Program-made: the position numbers and the translations under genes
Source: Streptomyces peucetius
GTDB lineage: Bacteria; Actinomycetota; Actinomycetes; Streptomycetales; Streptomycetaceae
Reading direction: 5' to 3'
Assembly: GCF_025854275.1 (NCBI RefSeq)
Contig: NZ_CP107567.1
Coordinates: 2,046,001-2,110,000, forward strand
Length of the DNA stretch: 64,000 nt
Part shown: in pieces, positions 23,172 to 31,675 of the stretch
How the letters are laid out: each line of letters begins with the position of its first letter
Position numbering within the stretch: the stretch's first letter is position 1
Notes under the pieces: model-generated
Seen by the model: the letters and a program-made list of their open reading frames with translations, nothing else
Told to the model about the DNA's origin: nothing
Database searches by the model: none

Positions 23172-24635
23172 GTGAGCAGCACGGAGAACACGCAGGAGAC
23201 TCCCCGCCGTCGGCGTTCCCCGCTGGTCGTCGCCTCTGTGGCGGCCGCGGTGCTGGTGGCCGGAGGGGGCGGCGCGTACTTCGCGACCTCCGGCTTCGAC
23301 GGCGGTGACAGCGGTGAGGGTGTCGGGGCCGCGGACGCCAAGGGCGGTCCGGGCGAGGGGAAGAACCCGCCGCTGCTCGCGCTGGACACCGGCGGGCCGG
23401 GGACGGACGGCGGCATCGCCCCGGGTGAGCCCGACCCGAACGGCGGCGTCGTGTACGTGGCGGAGGGGGACCTGCCGGAGGGCCCCGACCGTGCGGCCGT
23501 GCACCGGGCGACGGGTTCGGTCACCGCTGCCGAGGTGACCCGGCTGGCGAAGGCGCTGGGCCTGTCGGACGCGCCGCGGCTCGAGGGCCCGGCCTGGAAG
23601 GTCGGCCCGTCGAAGGACGGGCAGGGTCCGACGCTCCAGGTGAACAAGGACGCTCCGGGGACCTGGACGTTCGCCAGGTACGTCCCGGCGCCGGGCGGTG
23701 ACAACTGCCTGAAGGGCAAGGCCTGCCCGTCCGGCGGAGCCGACGAGCCCGGTCCCGTTGTGAGCGAGGCGGAGGCCAGGAAGGCCGCGGCCCCCGTGCT
23801 CGAGGCGGTCGGCCAGGGCGACGCCGCTCTGGACGCGGGTCAGCTGATGGGCGCGGTGCGCGTGGTGAACGCGAACCCGGTGGTGAGCGGCCTGCCCACG
23901 TACGGCTGGTCGACCGGGGTCCAGGTGGGTGCGGACGGCACCGTCGTCGGCGGCAGCGGCCAGCTCAAGAAGCCCGTGAAGGACGACCTGTATCCCGTGG
24001 TCTCCGCCGAGCAGGCGGTCGAGCGGCTGAACGAGGCCGGCAAGGACAGCGGGCGCGTCGGGATCGGCGGGTGCGCCACCCCGGTGCCGCACAAGGACGA
24101 CCTGCGGCCCGAGACCCCGTGCGAGCCCAAGGGCTCCCCCGCGGGGCCGGAGCGGCTGACGATCGCCAAGGCCGTGTTCGGGCTCGCCGCGCAGTACGTG
24201 GACGGGCGTCAGGCACTGGTGCCCTCGTGGCTGTTCGAGGTGACGGCGAAGGACGGGGGCCGGCCGTTCACGGTGACGCACACGGCGGTGGAGGAGCGGT
24301 TCCTGAGGAGCACCGAGCCGCCGGCGAAGGAACTCACGCCGCCCCCGCCGTCGAAGGACCCGGCCGGGCAGGAGGGCCCCGCCCAGATCTCGTACAGCAT
24401 CGACGGACGGACCCTGACGGTCACGTTCTGGGGCAGCGTGTGCAGCACCTACGAGGCGAAGGCGACCGAGACGGACGACCGGGTGAAGGTGCGGATCGTG
24501 GAGACGAACCCGGACCCGAAGCGGGTCTGCATCATGCTGGCCAAGAAGCTCACGGAGTCCGTGACCCTGGACGAGCCGCTGGACGGCCGGCAGGTCGTCG
24601 ACGCGAACGGCAAGCCGCTGCCGCGCAAGGGGTAG
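23172..24635 (+). CDS. Membrane-anchored envelope protein of unknown function
   Basis: A 487-residue protein beginning at GTG 23172 with AAGGAG 9 nt upstream. A short cytoplasmic tail (TPRRRRSP) precedes one transmembrane helix (residues 17-39). The outside part starts with a Gly/Asp-rich linker (about residues 40-90) and continues as a globular region. A cysteine pair in GDNCLKGKACPSGG near residue 180 and further cysteines later could form disulfides outside the cell. No enzymatic motif is visible and I do not recognise a characterised family. The gene ends at a strong bidirectional terminator shared with the convergent A-type carrier gene. Confidence 0.8.
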   Translation: MSSTENTQETPRRRRSPLVVASVAAAVLVAGGGGAYFATSGFDGGDSGEGVGAADAKGGPGEGKNPPLLALDTGGPGTDGGIAPGEPDPNGGVVYVAEGDLPEGPDRAAVHRATGSVTAAEVTRLAKALGLSDAPRLEGPAWKVGPSKDGQGPTLQVNKDAPGTWTFARYVPAPGGDNCLKGKACPSGGADEPGPVVSEAEARKAAAPVLEAVGQGDAALDAGQLMGAVRVVNANPVVSGLPTYGWSTGVQVGADGTVVGGSGQLKKPVKDDLYPVVSAEQAVERLNEAGKDSGRVGIGGCATPVPHKDDLRPETPCEPKGSPAGPERLTIAKAVFGLAAQYVDGRQALVPSWLFEVTAKDGGRPFTVTHTAVEERFLRSTEPPAKELTPPPPSKDPAGQEGPAQISYSIDGRTLTVTFWGSVCSTYEAKATETDDRVKVRIVETNPDPKRVCIMLAKKLTESVTLDEPLDGRQVVDANGKPLPRKG

Positions 24636-24651
24636 GGGCTCCGGCCTCATG

Positions 24652-24707
24652 TGCTCACGCCGAAGGCGGCGGACCCGGTGCCGGGTCCGCCGCCTTCGGC
24701 GTGAGCA
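24652..24707. terminator. Bidirectional terminator between convergent genes
   Basis: A perfect 27-bp inverted repeat (24652-24678 and 24681-24707) with only TG between the arms. It lies 17 bp after the envelope-protein stop and 11 bp after the Fe-S carrier stop on the other strand, so it serves both. Confidence 0.9.
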
Positions 24708-24717
24708 GCCCGGACTC

Positions 24718-25074
24718 CTAGCTGAAGGAGTCGCCGCAGGCGCAGGAGCCCGTGGCGTTCGGGTTGTCGATGGTGAAGCCCTGCTTCTCGATGGTGTCGA
24801 CGAAGTCGATGGAGGCGCCGCCCAGGTATGGGGCGCTCATCCGGTCGGTGACGACCTTGACGCCGTCGAAGTCCTTCACGACGTCGCCGTCGAGCGAGCG
24901 CTCGTCGAAGAACAGCTGGTAACGCAGGCCGGAGCAGCCGCCCGGCTGAACCGCGACGCGCAGCGCCAGGTCGTCCCGGCCTTCCTGGTCCAGCAGGGCC
25001 TTGACCTTGGCCGCGGCGGCGTCGGACAGGAGGATGCCGTCGCTCACGGTGGTGGTCTCGTCCGATACGGACAT
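24718..25074 (-). CDS. A-type iron-sulfur carrier (HesB/IscA/ErpA)
   Basis: A 118-residue protein of the A-type carrier family, which inserts Fe-S clusters into target enzymes. The three conserved cysteines are present: one in PGGCSGLRYQL and two in the C-terminal CACGDSFS. The ATG at 25074 has GGGAGAG 6 nt upstream; the longer in-frame start at 25176 adds a non-conserved extension and is rejected. It is divergent from nadA, a [4Fe-4S] enzyme, so it may help to mature that protein; that link is inference from position. It resembles ErpA more than SufA, but I do not assign a symbol. Confidence 0.93.
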   Translation of the reverse strand: MSVSDETTTVSDGILLSDAAAAKVKALLDQEGRDDLALRVAVQPGGCSGLRYQLFFDERSLDGDVVKDFDGVKVVTDRMSAPYLGGASIDFVDTIEKQGFTIDNPNATGSCACGDSFS

Positions 25075-25247
25075 CTGCTTCTCTCCCGGGTTGTGCGGAC
25101 TGCTTGCCGACGGTGCAACCGGCATGGCCGCGGATTCATTCCGGGCCGGCCCGTTTCGCGCTTCGTGTCTCTTCATGCTCGCACACCGGGCTCAAGTGCG
25201 GCACCGGCCTGTGGACAGGGGGTGCGTCACATCGACGCTATGGCCAT

Positions 25248-25294
25248 CGTCAAAGTGACGTGAAGCGGTTATGATAGATAGCGTCAAATAGACG
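25248..25294 (+). promoter_or_regulatory. Twin palindromes around the nadA promoter
   Basis: CGTCAAAGTGACG (25248-25260) and CGTCAAATAGACG (25282-25294) are both palindromes of the form CGTCA-N-GACG with centres 34 bp apart. TATGAT (25270-25275) lies between them as a likely -10, so site 1 overlaps the -35 region and site 2 the transcription start. This is a repressor-type layout. An NAD-responsive regulator (NrtR- or NadR-like) is a guess. Confidence 0.55.
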
Positions 25295-25330
25295 AGAAGT
25301 GCTCAGCCAGACGAAGAAAGGGTGCGTGTC

Positions 25331-26518
25331 GTGACCACCGCCCCAACCCGCCCCGAGCTCGACGTATCGCCGACTCCGCTCGCCCTCCTGCTGCTCGGCC
25401 GGGAGGCGGACCCACGGAGCGAGCGCGGCGTGGAGTGCCCCGGCGACCTGCCCTCGCCGTCCGACCCGGATCTGGTGGAGCGCGCCCGCGCGGCCAAGGA
25501 GAAGCTCGGGGAGAAGGTCTTCGTCCTCGGCCACCACTACCAGCGTGACGAGGTCATCCAGTTCGCCGACGTCACCGGCGACTCCTTCAAGCTGGCGAAG
25601 GACGCCGCGGCCCGGCCGGAGGCCGAGTACATCGTCTTCTGCGGTGTGCACTTCATGGCCGAGTCGGCGGACATCCTGACCTCCGACGACCAGAAGGTCG
25701 TGCTGCCCGACCTGGCGGCCGGCTGCTCGATGGCCGACATGGCCACCGCCGAGCAGGTCGCCGAGTGCTGGGACGTGCTGACGGAGGCCGGCGTCGCCGA
25801 GCAGGTCGTGCCCGTCTCGTACATGAACTCCTCCGCGGACATCAAGGCCTTCACCGGCAAGCACGGCGGCACGATCTGTACGTCGTCGAACGCCAGGCGC
25901 GCACTGGACTGGGCCTTCGAGCAGGGCGAGAAGGTCCTCTTCCTGCCGGACCAGCACCTGGGCCGCAACACCGCCGTTCGCGACATGGGCATGTCCCTCG
26001 ACGACTGCGTGCTCTACAACCCGCACAAGCCGAACGGCGGCCTGACCGCCGAGGAGCTGCGCGGCGCCAAGATGATCCTGTGGCGCGGTCACTGCTCGGT
26101 GCACGGCCGCTTCTCGCTGGACTCGGTCAACGACGTGCGCGAACGCATCCCGGGCGTGAACGTGCTGGTGCACCCGGAGTGCAAGCACGAGGTCGTGGCC
26201 GCCGCGGACTACGTCGGCTCGACCGAGTACATCATCAACACGCTCGAGGCGGCCCCGGCCGGCTCGAAGTGGGCGATCGGCACGGAACTGAACCTGGTCC
26301 GCCGTTTGGCGAACCGCTTCGCCGACCAGGGCAAGGAGATCGTCTTCCTCGACAAGACGGTCTGCTTCTGCTCGACGATGAACCGCATCGACCTGCCGCA
26401 CCTGGTGTGGGCGCTGGAGTCGCTCGCCGAGGGGAACCTGGTCAACCGCATCGAGGTCGACAAGGAGACGGAGACCTTCGCGAAGCTCGCCCTGGAGCGG
26501 ATGCTGGCACTGCCGTAG
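25331..26518 (+). CDS. nadA: Quinolinate synthase
   Basis: A 395-residue [4Fe-4S] enzyme that condenses iminoaspartate with dihydroxyacetone phosphate to quinolinate in de novo NAD synthesis. Three cluster cysteines are visible in IVFCGVHFM, VHPECKHEV and CFCSTMNRI, and the GHHYQRDEV and PDQHLGRNT motifs are present. I chose GTG 25331 (MTTAPTRPE) because GAAAGGG lies 8 nt upstream; the in-frame GTG at 25322 abuts that site. nadB and nadC are not in the window. Regulation is probably by the twin palindromes upstream. The gene ends at a bidirectional terminator. Confidence 0.96.
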   Translation: MTTAPTRPELDVSPTPLALLLLGREADPRSERGVECPGDLPSPSDPDLVERARAAKEKLGEKVFVLGHHYQRDEVIQFADVTGDSFKLAKDAAARPEAEYIVFCGVHFMAESADILTSDDQKVVLPDLAAGCSMADMATAEQVAECWDVLTEAGVAEQVVPVSYMNSSADIKAFTGKHGGTICTSSNARRALDWAFEQGEKVLFLPDQHLGRNTAVRDMGMSLDDCVLYNPHKPNGGLTAEELRGAKMILWRGHCSVHGRFSLDSVNDVRERIPGVNVLVHPECKHEVVAAADYVGSTEYIINTLEAAPAGSKWAIGTELNLVRRLANRFADQGKEIVFLDKTVCFCSTMNRIDLPHLVWALESLAEGNLVNRIEVDKETETFAKLALERMLALP

Positions 26519-26535
26519 CCGCTGCCCGTACGCGT

Positions 26536-26575
26536 ACGAAGGGGCGCCCCGCCGGACGGCGGGGCGCCCCTTCGT
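26536..26575. terminator. nadA / response-regulator bidirectional terminator
   Basis: An 18-bp perfect inverted repeat (26536-26553 and 26558-26575, loop GGAC) lies between the convergent nadA and response-regulator genes, 17 bp and 26 bp from their stops. Confidence 0.88.
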
Positions 26576-26601
26576 GCACGCTCAGGGCATGGGCCCCGGG
26601 C

Positions 26602-27291
26602 TCACTCCGCCCTCGGCCGTACCAGTCCCGACTCGTACGCCGTGACCACCAGCTGGGCCCGGTCACGGGCGCCCAGCTTGGCCATGGCACGGTTCACATG
26701 GGTCTTCACCGTCAGCGGGCTGACCCGGAGCCGTTCGGCGATCTGGTCGTTGGAGTGACCGCCCGCCACCAGCACCAGCACCTCGCGCTCGCGGACGGTG
26801 AGTGCCGACAGCCGCTGCGAACGCTCCCCCGCGTCACGGCCGTCTGCCTCCGCGGTGCCGCCCTGCGCGAGGAACGTGGCGATGAGCCCCTTCGTCGCGG
26901 CCGGTGACAGCAGCGCCTCGCCCGCGGCGGCGATCCGGATCGCGTTCAGCAGTTCGTCCGGCTCCGCGCCCTTGCCCAGGAAGCCGGAGGCCCCGGCCCG
27001 CAGCGACTGCACCACGTACTCGTCCACCTCGAACGTGGTCAGCATGACGATCCGTACGTGCGACAGGTCCGGGTCCGCGCTGATCAGCCGGGTGGCGGCG
27101 AGGCCGTCCGTGCCGGGCATCCGGATGTCCATCAGGACCACGTCGGCCCGCTCGGACCGGGCCAGCGCGACGGCCTGCGCCCCGTCGGCCGCCTCCCCGA
27201 CGACCTCCATGTCCGGCTCGGAGTCCACCAGGACCCTGAACGCGCTGCGCAGCAGTGTCTGGTCGTCGGCGAGCAGCACCCTGATGGTCAT
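26602..27291 (-). CDS. NarL/LuxR-family response regulator
   Basis: A 229-residue regulator. The receiver has LLADDQTLLRSAF, the phospho-acceptor aspartate in VVLMDIRMPGTDG and the switch region MLTTFEVDEYV, with a conserved lysine in GFLGKGAEPDE. The C-terminal LuxR-type helix-turn-helix reads LTVREREVLVLVAGG ... RLRVSPLTVKTHVNRAMAKL. The start ATG overlaps the sensor-kinase stop (ATGA), so they form a cognate pair. The target genes are unknown. PspA/PspAA lie upstream on the same strand but behind a hairpin. Confidence 0.95.
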   Translation of the reverse strand: MTIRVLLADDQTLLRSAFRVLVDSEPDMEVVGEAADGAQAVALARSERADVVLMDIRMPGTDGLAATRLISADPDLSHVRIVMLTTFEVDEYVVQSLRAGASGFLGKGAEPDELLNAIRIAAAGEALLSPAATKGLIATFLAQGGTAEADGRDAGERSQRLSALTVREREVLVLVAGGHSNDQIAERLRVSPLTVKTHVNRAMAKLGARDRAQLVVTAYESGLVRPRAE

Positions 27292-28520
27292 GTGTTCTCC
27301 CCCGCGCGGTCCGACCGTGGCTTCAGCGGCAGTATCGCCTGCACACGGAAGCCGCCTCCGTAGCGGGGCCCCGCGGTCAGGGTGCCGCCGAGGGCGGTGA
27401 CGCGTTCACGCATGCCCAGCAGGCCGTGCCCGCCGCCGTCGGACGGGCCCCCGGCCTCCGCGGGCCCGTTGTCGATGACGGTGACCTCCAGCCGCGAGCC
27501 GACCCGGACGACGCTCACCTCCGCCTTGGCGTCCGGCCCCGCGTGCTTCTGCACATTGGTCAGCGCCTCCTGGACGATCCGGTACGCGGCGAGGTCGACG
27601 GCCGCCGGCGGCGTCTCGCCGTCGTCGGCGCGGGCGACCTCGACCGGCAGGCCCGCCTGACGGAAACGGGTGACCAGCTCGTCGAGGACCGCGAGACCCG
27701 GCGCCGGCTCGGTGGGCGCCTCCGGGTCTCCCGACTGGCGCAGCAGCCCCACGGTGGCCCGCAGCTCGTTCAGCGCGGAGCGGCTAGCCTCCCTCACGTG
27801 CGCGAGCGCCTCCTTGGCCTGGTCCGGGCGCTTGTCCATGACGTGGGCGGCGACACCGGCCTGCACGTTGACCAGGGCGATGTGGTGCGCGACGACGTCG
27901 TGCAGATCGCGGGCGATCCGCAGCCGCTCCTCCGCGACCCGGCGCCCCGCCTCCTCCTCACGGGTCCGCTCGGCACGCTCGGCCCGCTCCCGCATGGCGT
28001 CGACGAAGGCCCGGCGGCTGCGCACGGCGTCACCGGCGGCGGCGGCCATGCCGGTCCAGGCGAAGATGCCCAGGTTCTCCTGCGTGTACCAGGGGCTCGA
28101 GCCGAAGAACATCGCGGAGCCGGTCAGCACCGCCATCGTCACCAGGCCGACCCGCCAGGTCGTCGGGCGGTCGGTGTGGGCGGCGACGGTGTAGAGGGCG
28201 ATCACCGCGGCCATCGCGACGGGGGCCGCCGGATCGCCCGCCACCAGCTCGACGACGGACACCGCGCCGGTGACCAGCAGCACGCCCATCGGCTCCCGCC
28301 TGCGGAAGACCAGCGCGGCCGCGGCGAGAACCATCAGCACCGCGCTGCGCGGGTCGGGGGTCCGGGTGCCGAAGGTGGGCCCGTGCGGCCCGTGCGGGTC
28401 GGCGAACGAACCGGCGACCATGCAGATGAGCGCGGCGAGCGCCAGGGCGCCGTCGAAGGCCAGCGGGTGCGCGCGCAGCCAGCGGCGGGTGCGGTCGTAC
28501 CGGGCGGCGAGTGGGGTCAC
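27288..28520 (-). CDS. NarL-partner sensor histidine kinase (HisKA_3)
   Basis: A 410-residue kinase with four to five hydrophobic helices in residues 20-165 and almost no extracytoplasmic loop, which suggests it senses something in or near the membrane. The dimerisation domain has the phospho-acceptor histidine in RDLHDVVAHH, and the ATPase part shows YRIVQEALTNVQKHAG and GGGHGLLGMRERV. It is coupled to the response-regulator gene by a 4-nt overlap. It is the streptomycete type with a multi-helix N-terminus; the signal is unknown. Confidence 0.94.
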   Translation of the reverse strand: MTPLAARYDRTRRWLRAHPLAFDGALALAALICMVAGSFADPHGPHGPTFGTRTPDPRSAVLMVLAAAALVFRRREPMGVLLVTGAVSVVELVAGDPAAPVAMAAVIALYTVAAHTDRPTTWRVGLVTMAVLTGSAMFFGSSPWYTQENLGIFAWTGMAAAAGDAVRSRRAFVDAMRERAERAERTREEEAGRRVAEERLRIARDLHDVVAHHIALVNVQAGVAAHVMDKRPDQAKEALAHVREASRSALNELRATVGLLRQSGDPEAPTEPAPGLAVLDELVTRFRQAGLPVEVARADDGETPPAAVDLAAYRIVQEALTNVQKHAGPDAKAEVSVVRVGSRLEVTVIDNGPAEAGGPSDGGGHGLLGMRERVTALGGTLTAGPRYGGGFRVQAILPLKPRSDRAGENT

Positions 28521-28660
28521 GGGGCAACGTTACGCGCGGCGGGGCGGGGCGTCGCCGACGCGGGGCGCGCCGTGGGCGCGGGGGCGTGCGGCCGCTGCGC
28601 GGAGCCGTCCCCCGCCCCGCCTCTTGCCGAAACCGGGGCAAGCCCCGGACCCCGGTACCG

Positions 28661-28697
28661 CGCTTCGCGCGGTGTCCTCGAACGCCGGACGGGCTGG
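28661..28697. repeat. Dispersed repeat, CGCTTCGCGCGGTG type, copy 2
   Basis: CGCTTCGCGCGGTGTCCTCG followed by AACGCCGGACGGGCTGG. It matches copy 3 (43231-43265) almost base for base and copy 1 (21651-21686) with a few changes. It joins directly onto the hairpin at 28691-28725. Confidence 0.75.
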
Positions 28698-28725
28698 AAA
28701 TGCCGCGCAGCGGCATTTCCAGCCC
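28691..28725 (-). terminator. Hairpin after the PspA/PspAA operon
   Basis: A perfect 16-bp inverted repeat (28691-28706 and 28710-28725, loop GCA), 19 bp after the PspAA stop. It probably ends the pspA-pspAA transcript before the kinase-regulator operon. Confidence 0.75.
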
Positions 28726-28744
28726 CGCAGGCATGAGTGCCGCG

Positions 28745-29044
28745 TCAGTCGGGGAGCGGTGCGTCCGGGGCCGGGATCAGGCCGTTGTCGCCGAGGAGCT
28801 CACGGACCTCCTCGAGCGTCGCCTCCGCTGCCGGGAGGATGAGCTCGGACGGTTCCAGCGAATCGTCCGGCAGCGGCTCCCCCAGATCGCGGACCTTCTC
28901 CAGCAGCGCGTGCAGGGTCCGGCGGAAGCCGGTCCCGTCGCCGCTCTCCATCTCCGCGAGCAGTTCGTCGTCGAGCGTGTTCAGCTCGGGGAGGTGGCTT
29001 TCCGCCACCTCCAGCTGACCCTCCCCCATGATCCGTACGATCAT
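28745..29044 (-). CDS. pspAA: PspA-associated protein PspAA
   Basis: A 99-residue acidic protein beginning MIVRIMGEGQLEV, with a predicted small beta domain followed by helices (LDDELLAEMESGDGTGFRRTLHALLEKVRDLG). This is the partner protein found next to PspA in actinobacteria and other phyla; it is thought to bind or modulate PspA at the membrane. It lies 50 nt downstream of pspA and should be cotranscribed. The C-terminal half is Pro/Asp-rich. Direct biochemical function is not established to my knowledge. Confidence 0.85.
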   Translation of the reverse strand: MIVRIMGEGQLEVAESHLPELNTLDDELLAEMESGDGTGFRRTLHALLEKVRDLGEPLPDDSLEPSELILPAAEATLEEVRELLGDNGLIPAPDAPLPD

Positions 29045-29094
29045 GACGAGTCCTTACTCTGCGTCCGTACTCTCCGTACAGTCCGTCGTGTCCG

Positions 29095-29892
29095 TCACTG
29101 CTTGTCGAACTTGTGCGGGCTGCCCTGCTGCTGCGTGGCGTCCGTCGAACCGCCGGTGCCGCCCTCGATCGCCTGCTGCGACGCCGGCCCTCCGGCCAGC
29201 TCCGCCTTCATGCGCTGGAGCTCCAGCTCGACGTCCGTGCCACCGGAGAGCCGGTCCAGTTCCGCCTGGATGTCGTCCTTGGCGAGCCCGGACTGGTCGT
29301 CGAGCGCGCCGGAGGCCAGGAGTTCGTCGATCGCGCCGGCCCGTGCCTGGAGCTGCGCGGTCTTGTCCTCGGCGCGCTGGATCGCGACGCCGACGTCGCT
29401 CATCTCCTCCGAGATGCCGGAGAACGACTCGGCGATCCGGGTCTGCGCCTGCGCCGCGGTGTAGGTGGCCTTGATGGTCTCCTTCTTGGTACGGAAGGCG
29501 TCGACCTTGGCCTGCAGCCGCTGCGCGGCGAGCGTCAGCTTCTCCTCCTCGCCCTGGAGGGTCTGGTGCTGGGTCTCGAGGTCGGTGACCTGCTGCTGCA
29601 GCGCGGCACGGCGGGAGAGTGCCTCGCGAGCCAGGTCCTCGCGGCCGAGCGCCAGCGCCTTGCGGCCCTGGTCCTCGAGCTTCGAGGACTGTCCCTGGAG
29701 CTGGTTCAGCTGCAGCTCGAGGCGCTTGCGGGAGGTCGCCACGTCGGCGACTCCCCGGCGGACCTTCTGCAGCAGTTCCAGCTGCTTCTGGTAGGAGTAA
29801 TCGAGGGTCTCGCGCGGATCCTCGGCCCGGTCGAGGGCCTTGTTCGCCTTCGCGCGGAAGATCATCCCCATACGCTTCATGACACCGCTCAT
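29095..29892 (-). CDS. pspA: PspA/IM30 family membrane-stress protein
   Basis: A 265-residue protein that is almost entirely helical coiled coil (residues 25-225, heptad-like KLTLAAQRLQAKVDAFRTKK). It matches the PspA/Vipp1/IM30 family that assembles on stressed cytoplasmic membranes as an ESCRT-III-like scaffold. It begins MSGVMKRMGMIFRAKANKAL, with the amphipathic first helix that binds membrane, and ends with a Gly/Gln/Ser-rich tail. There is no PspF or PspBC nearby. It is followed by pspAA. The promoter lies in the 270 bp between it and the divergent DUF3043-type gene; the sigma factor used is unclear. Confidence 0.94.
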   Translation of the reverse strand: MSGVMKRMGMIFRAKANKALDRAEDPRETLDYSYQKQLELLQKVRRGVADVATSRKRLELQLNQLQGQSSKLEDQGRKALALGREDLAREALSRRAALQQQVTDLETQHQTLQGEEEKLTLAAQRLQAKVDAFRTKKETIKATYTAAQAQTRIAESFSGISEEMSDVGVAIQRAEDKTAQLQARAGAIDELLASGALDDQSGLAKDDIQAELDRLSGGTDVELELQRMKAELAGGPASQQAIEGGTGGSTDATQQQGSPHKFDKQ

Positions 29893-30165
29893 GGGCTTCG
29901 CGCGCCCCCTTCTGACGGACTACGGCTTCAGCTCTCCAACTAGAACCCAGCGTACGGGCCCTGCATCCATTACCGCACTGTTCGGGCGCGGATGCGCTCA
30001 TCCCCAAGGACGACTGCGGGCGGCTCCGATCCGGCGCAAGGAGTAGGTGGCCGTCAGGGAAACTGTGCCTGCCGTCCGTTCTGTCCGGTACCGGACACAC
30101 GCCGTTGCGGGATCGTTCCCCACCGGGGTGGGGTGCATGCCCGGCAACCCGTACCCTTGGGTTTT

Positions 30166-30765
30166 GTGTTCCGTAGCCGTTCCAAGGAAGAGAAGGCCCC
30201 CACCGCGAAGGTGACGGCGGACCTCTCCAAGCAGCCCCGCGACCCCGAGGCCCCCAAGGGCCGCCCGACGCCGAAGCGCAGTGAGGCCCAGGGCCAGCGT
30301 CGCCGTGCGTCCAGCGGCGCGCCGCTGGACCGCAAGGAGGCGATGAAGCGCCAGCGCGAGGCCCGCCGTGCGGACCTGGCCAGGCAGCGCGAGGCCCTCG
30401 CCAGCGGCGACGAGCGCTACCTGCCGGCCCGTGACAAGGGTCCGGTGCGGCGTTTCGTCCGTGACTTCGTCGACTCGCGCTTCTGCGTCGCCGAGTTCTT
30501 CCTGCCGCTGGCGGTGGTGATCCTGGTTCTGAGCATGATCCGGGTCGCCCAGCTGCAGAACATCGCGCTCCTGCTCTGGCTCGGTGTGATCGTGATGATC
30601 GTCATCGACTCGGTCGGTCTCGCGATCCGCCTGAAGAAGCAGCTGCGCGAGCGCTTCCCGAACGAGCCGAAGCGCGGCGCCGTGGCCTACGGCCTGATGC
30701 GCACGCTGCAGATGCGTCGGCTGCGGCTGCCGAAGCCGCAGGTCAAACGCGGAGAGCGGTCCTGA
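30166..30765 (+). CDS. DUF3043-type membrane protein
   Basis: A 199-residue protein. The first 100 residues are very basic and hydrophilic (FRSRSKEEKAPTAKV ... MKRQREARRADLARQ), followed by two transmembrane helices (about residues 110-128 and 130-150) and a basic C-terminus. This is the layout of the actinobacterial DUF3043 family, which has no known function. I chose GTG 30166 because TACCCT lies 8 nt upstream and no ribosome binding site exists, consistent with a leaderless mRNA. The stop codon overlaps the probable CTG start of the methyltransferase gene. Confidence 0.82.
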   Translation: MFRSRSKEEKAPTAKVTADLSKQPRDPEAPKGRPTPKRSEAQGQRRRASSGAPLDRKEAMKRQREARRADLARQREALASGDERYLPARDKGPVRRFVRDFVDSRFCVAEFFLPLAVVILVLSMIRVAQLQNIALLLWLGVIVMIVIDSVGLAIRLKKQLRERFPNEPKRGAVAYGLMRTLQMRRLRLPKPQVKRGERS

Positions 30766-31574
30766 GCGCCGACTCTTCGCAGCCTGGCGGCTTCACTCCG
30801 GAGGCGTCCGCGAACTGGCTCGCCGGTGCGGGCGGACTGCGCAACACCGTCCGTCAGGAACTCGTCGCCCGTCAGCTCGAGGAGCAGATCACCTCGCGCT
30901 ACCCCGTCGGGCAGCGGCTGCGGGTGCTCGACGTCGGCATGGGCCAGGGCACGCAGGCCCTGCGGCTGGCGCGCGCCGGGCACACGGTCACCGGCCTGGA
31001 GTCCGACGCCGTGATGCTGAAGGCCGCACGTGAGGCACTGGCGGGTGAGCCGGCCGGTATCCGCGAGCGGGTCCGGCTGGTGGAGGGCGACGGCCGGGAC
31101 ACCGGTGTGCACTTCCTGCCGGGCAGCTTCGACGTGGTGCTCTGCCACGGCGTGCTCATGTATGTCGAGGAGCCGGACGCCCTGCTCGCCGGCCTGGCGA
31201 GGATGCTCGCGCCCGGCGGGCTGCTGTCGCTGCTCGTACGCAACGGGGACGCGCTGGCCATGCGGCCCGCGGCCGCCGGGGACTGGAAGTCGGCGCTGAG
31301 CGCCTTCGACACGGAGACCTACACCAACCGGCTCGGGCTGCGGGTGCGGGCCGACCGGCTCGAGGCGCTGACGGCGACCCTCGCGGGGATCGCCGCGCCG
31401 CTGCACGCCTGGTACGGGGTACGGATCTTCACGGACCACGTCGGCAACGATGTCGAGCTCCCCGCCGCCGACGAGCTGCAGCAGGTCCTGGCGCTGGAGG
31501 AACGTGCCGGCCGCACGGACCCGTACCGCGGCGTGGCCGCATTGCTGCATCTGTGCGGAGTGCGGCGGATCTGA
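30762..31574 (+). CDS. SAM-dependent methyltransferase, probable CTG start
   Basis: A class I methyltransferase with motif I VLDVGMGQGTQALRLA at about residues 54-69, an acidic motif II (GLESD), LVEGDGRD and VVLCHGVLMYVEEPD. The first ATG/GTG/TTG in frame (GTG 30924) lies directly before motif I and would remove the N-terminal helices. In-frame coding continues upstream (PGGFTPEASANWLAGAGGLR) to the DUF3043 stop with no ATG, GTG or TTG. The best start is CTG 30762, which overlaps that stop (CTGA) and has GGAG 7 nt upstream. That gives 270 residues. The fold resembles the CmoM/SmtA-type tRNA methyltransferases; the substrate is unknown. Confidence 0.78.
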   Translation: MSADSSQPGGFTPEASANWLAGAGGLRNTVRQELVARQLEEQITSRYPVGQRLRVLDVGMGQGTQALRLARAGHTVTGLESDAVMLKAAREALAGEPAGIRERVRLVEGDGRDTGVHFLPGSFDVVLCHGVLMYVEEPDALLAGLARMLAPGGLLSLLVRNGDALAMRPAAAGDWKSALSAFDTETYTNRLGLRVRADRLEALTATLAGIAAPLHAWYGVRIFTDHVGNDVELPAADELQQVLALEERAGRTDPYRGVAALLHLCGVRRI

Positions 31575-31675
31575 CCGCCGGTGGCGGGCCGCCGCCGCAG
31601 GGCCCGCCGCGCGACTCCCCCTGATCGGCGGCGCATCTCAGGCACCGGCCGGACGGCAAAAGGGATACTCCGGGC

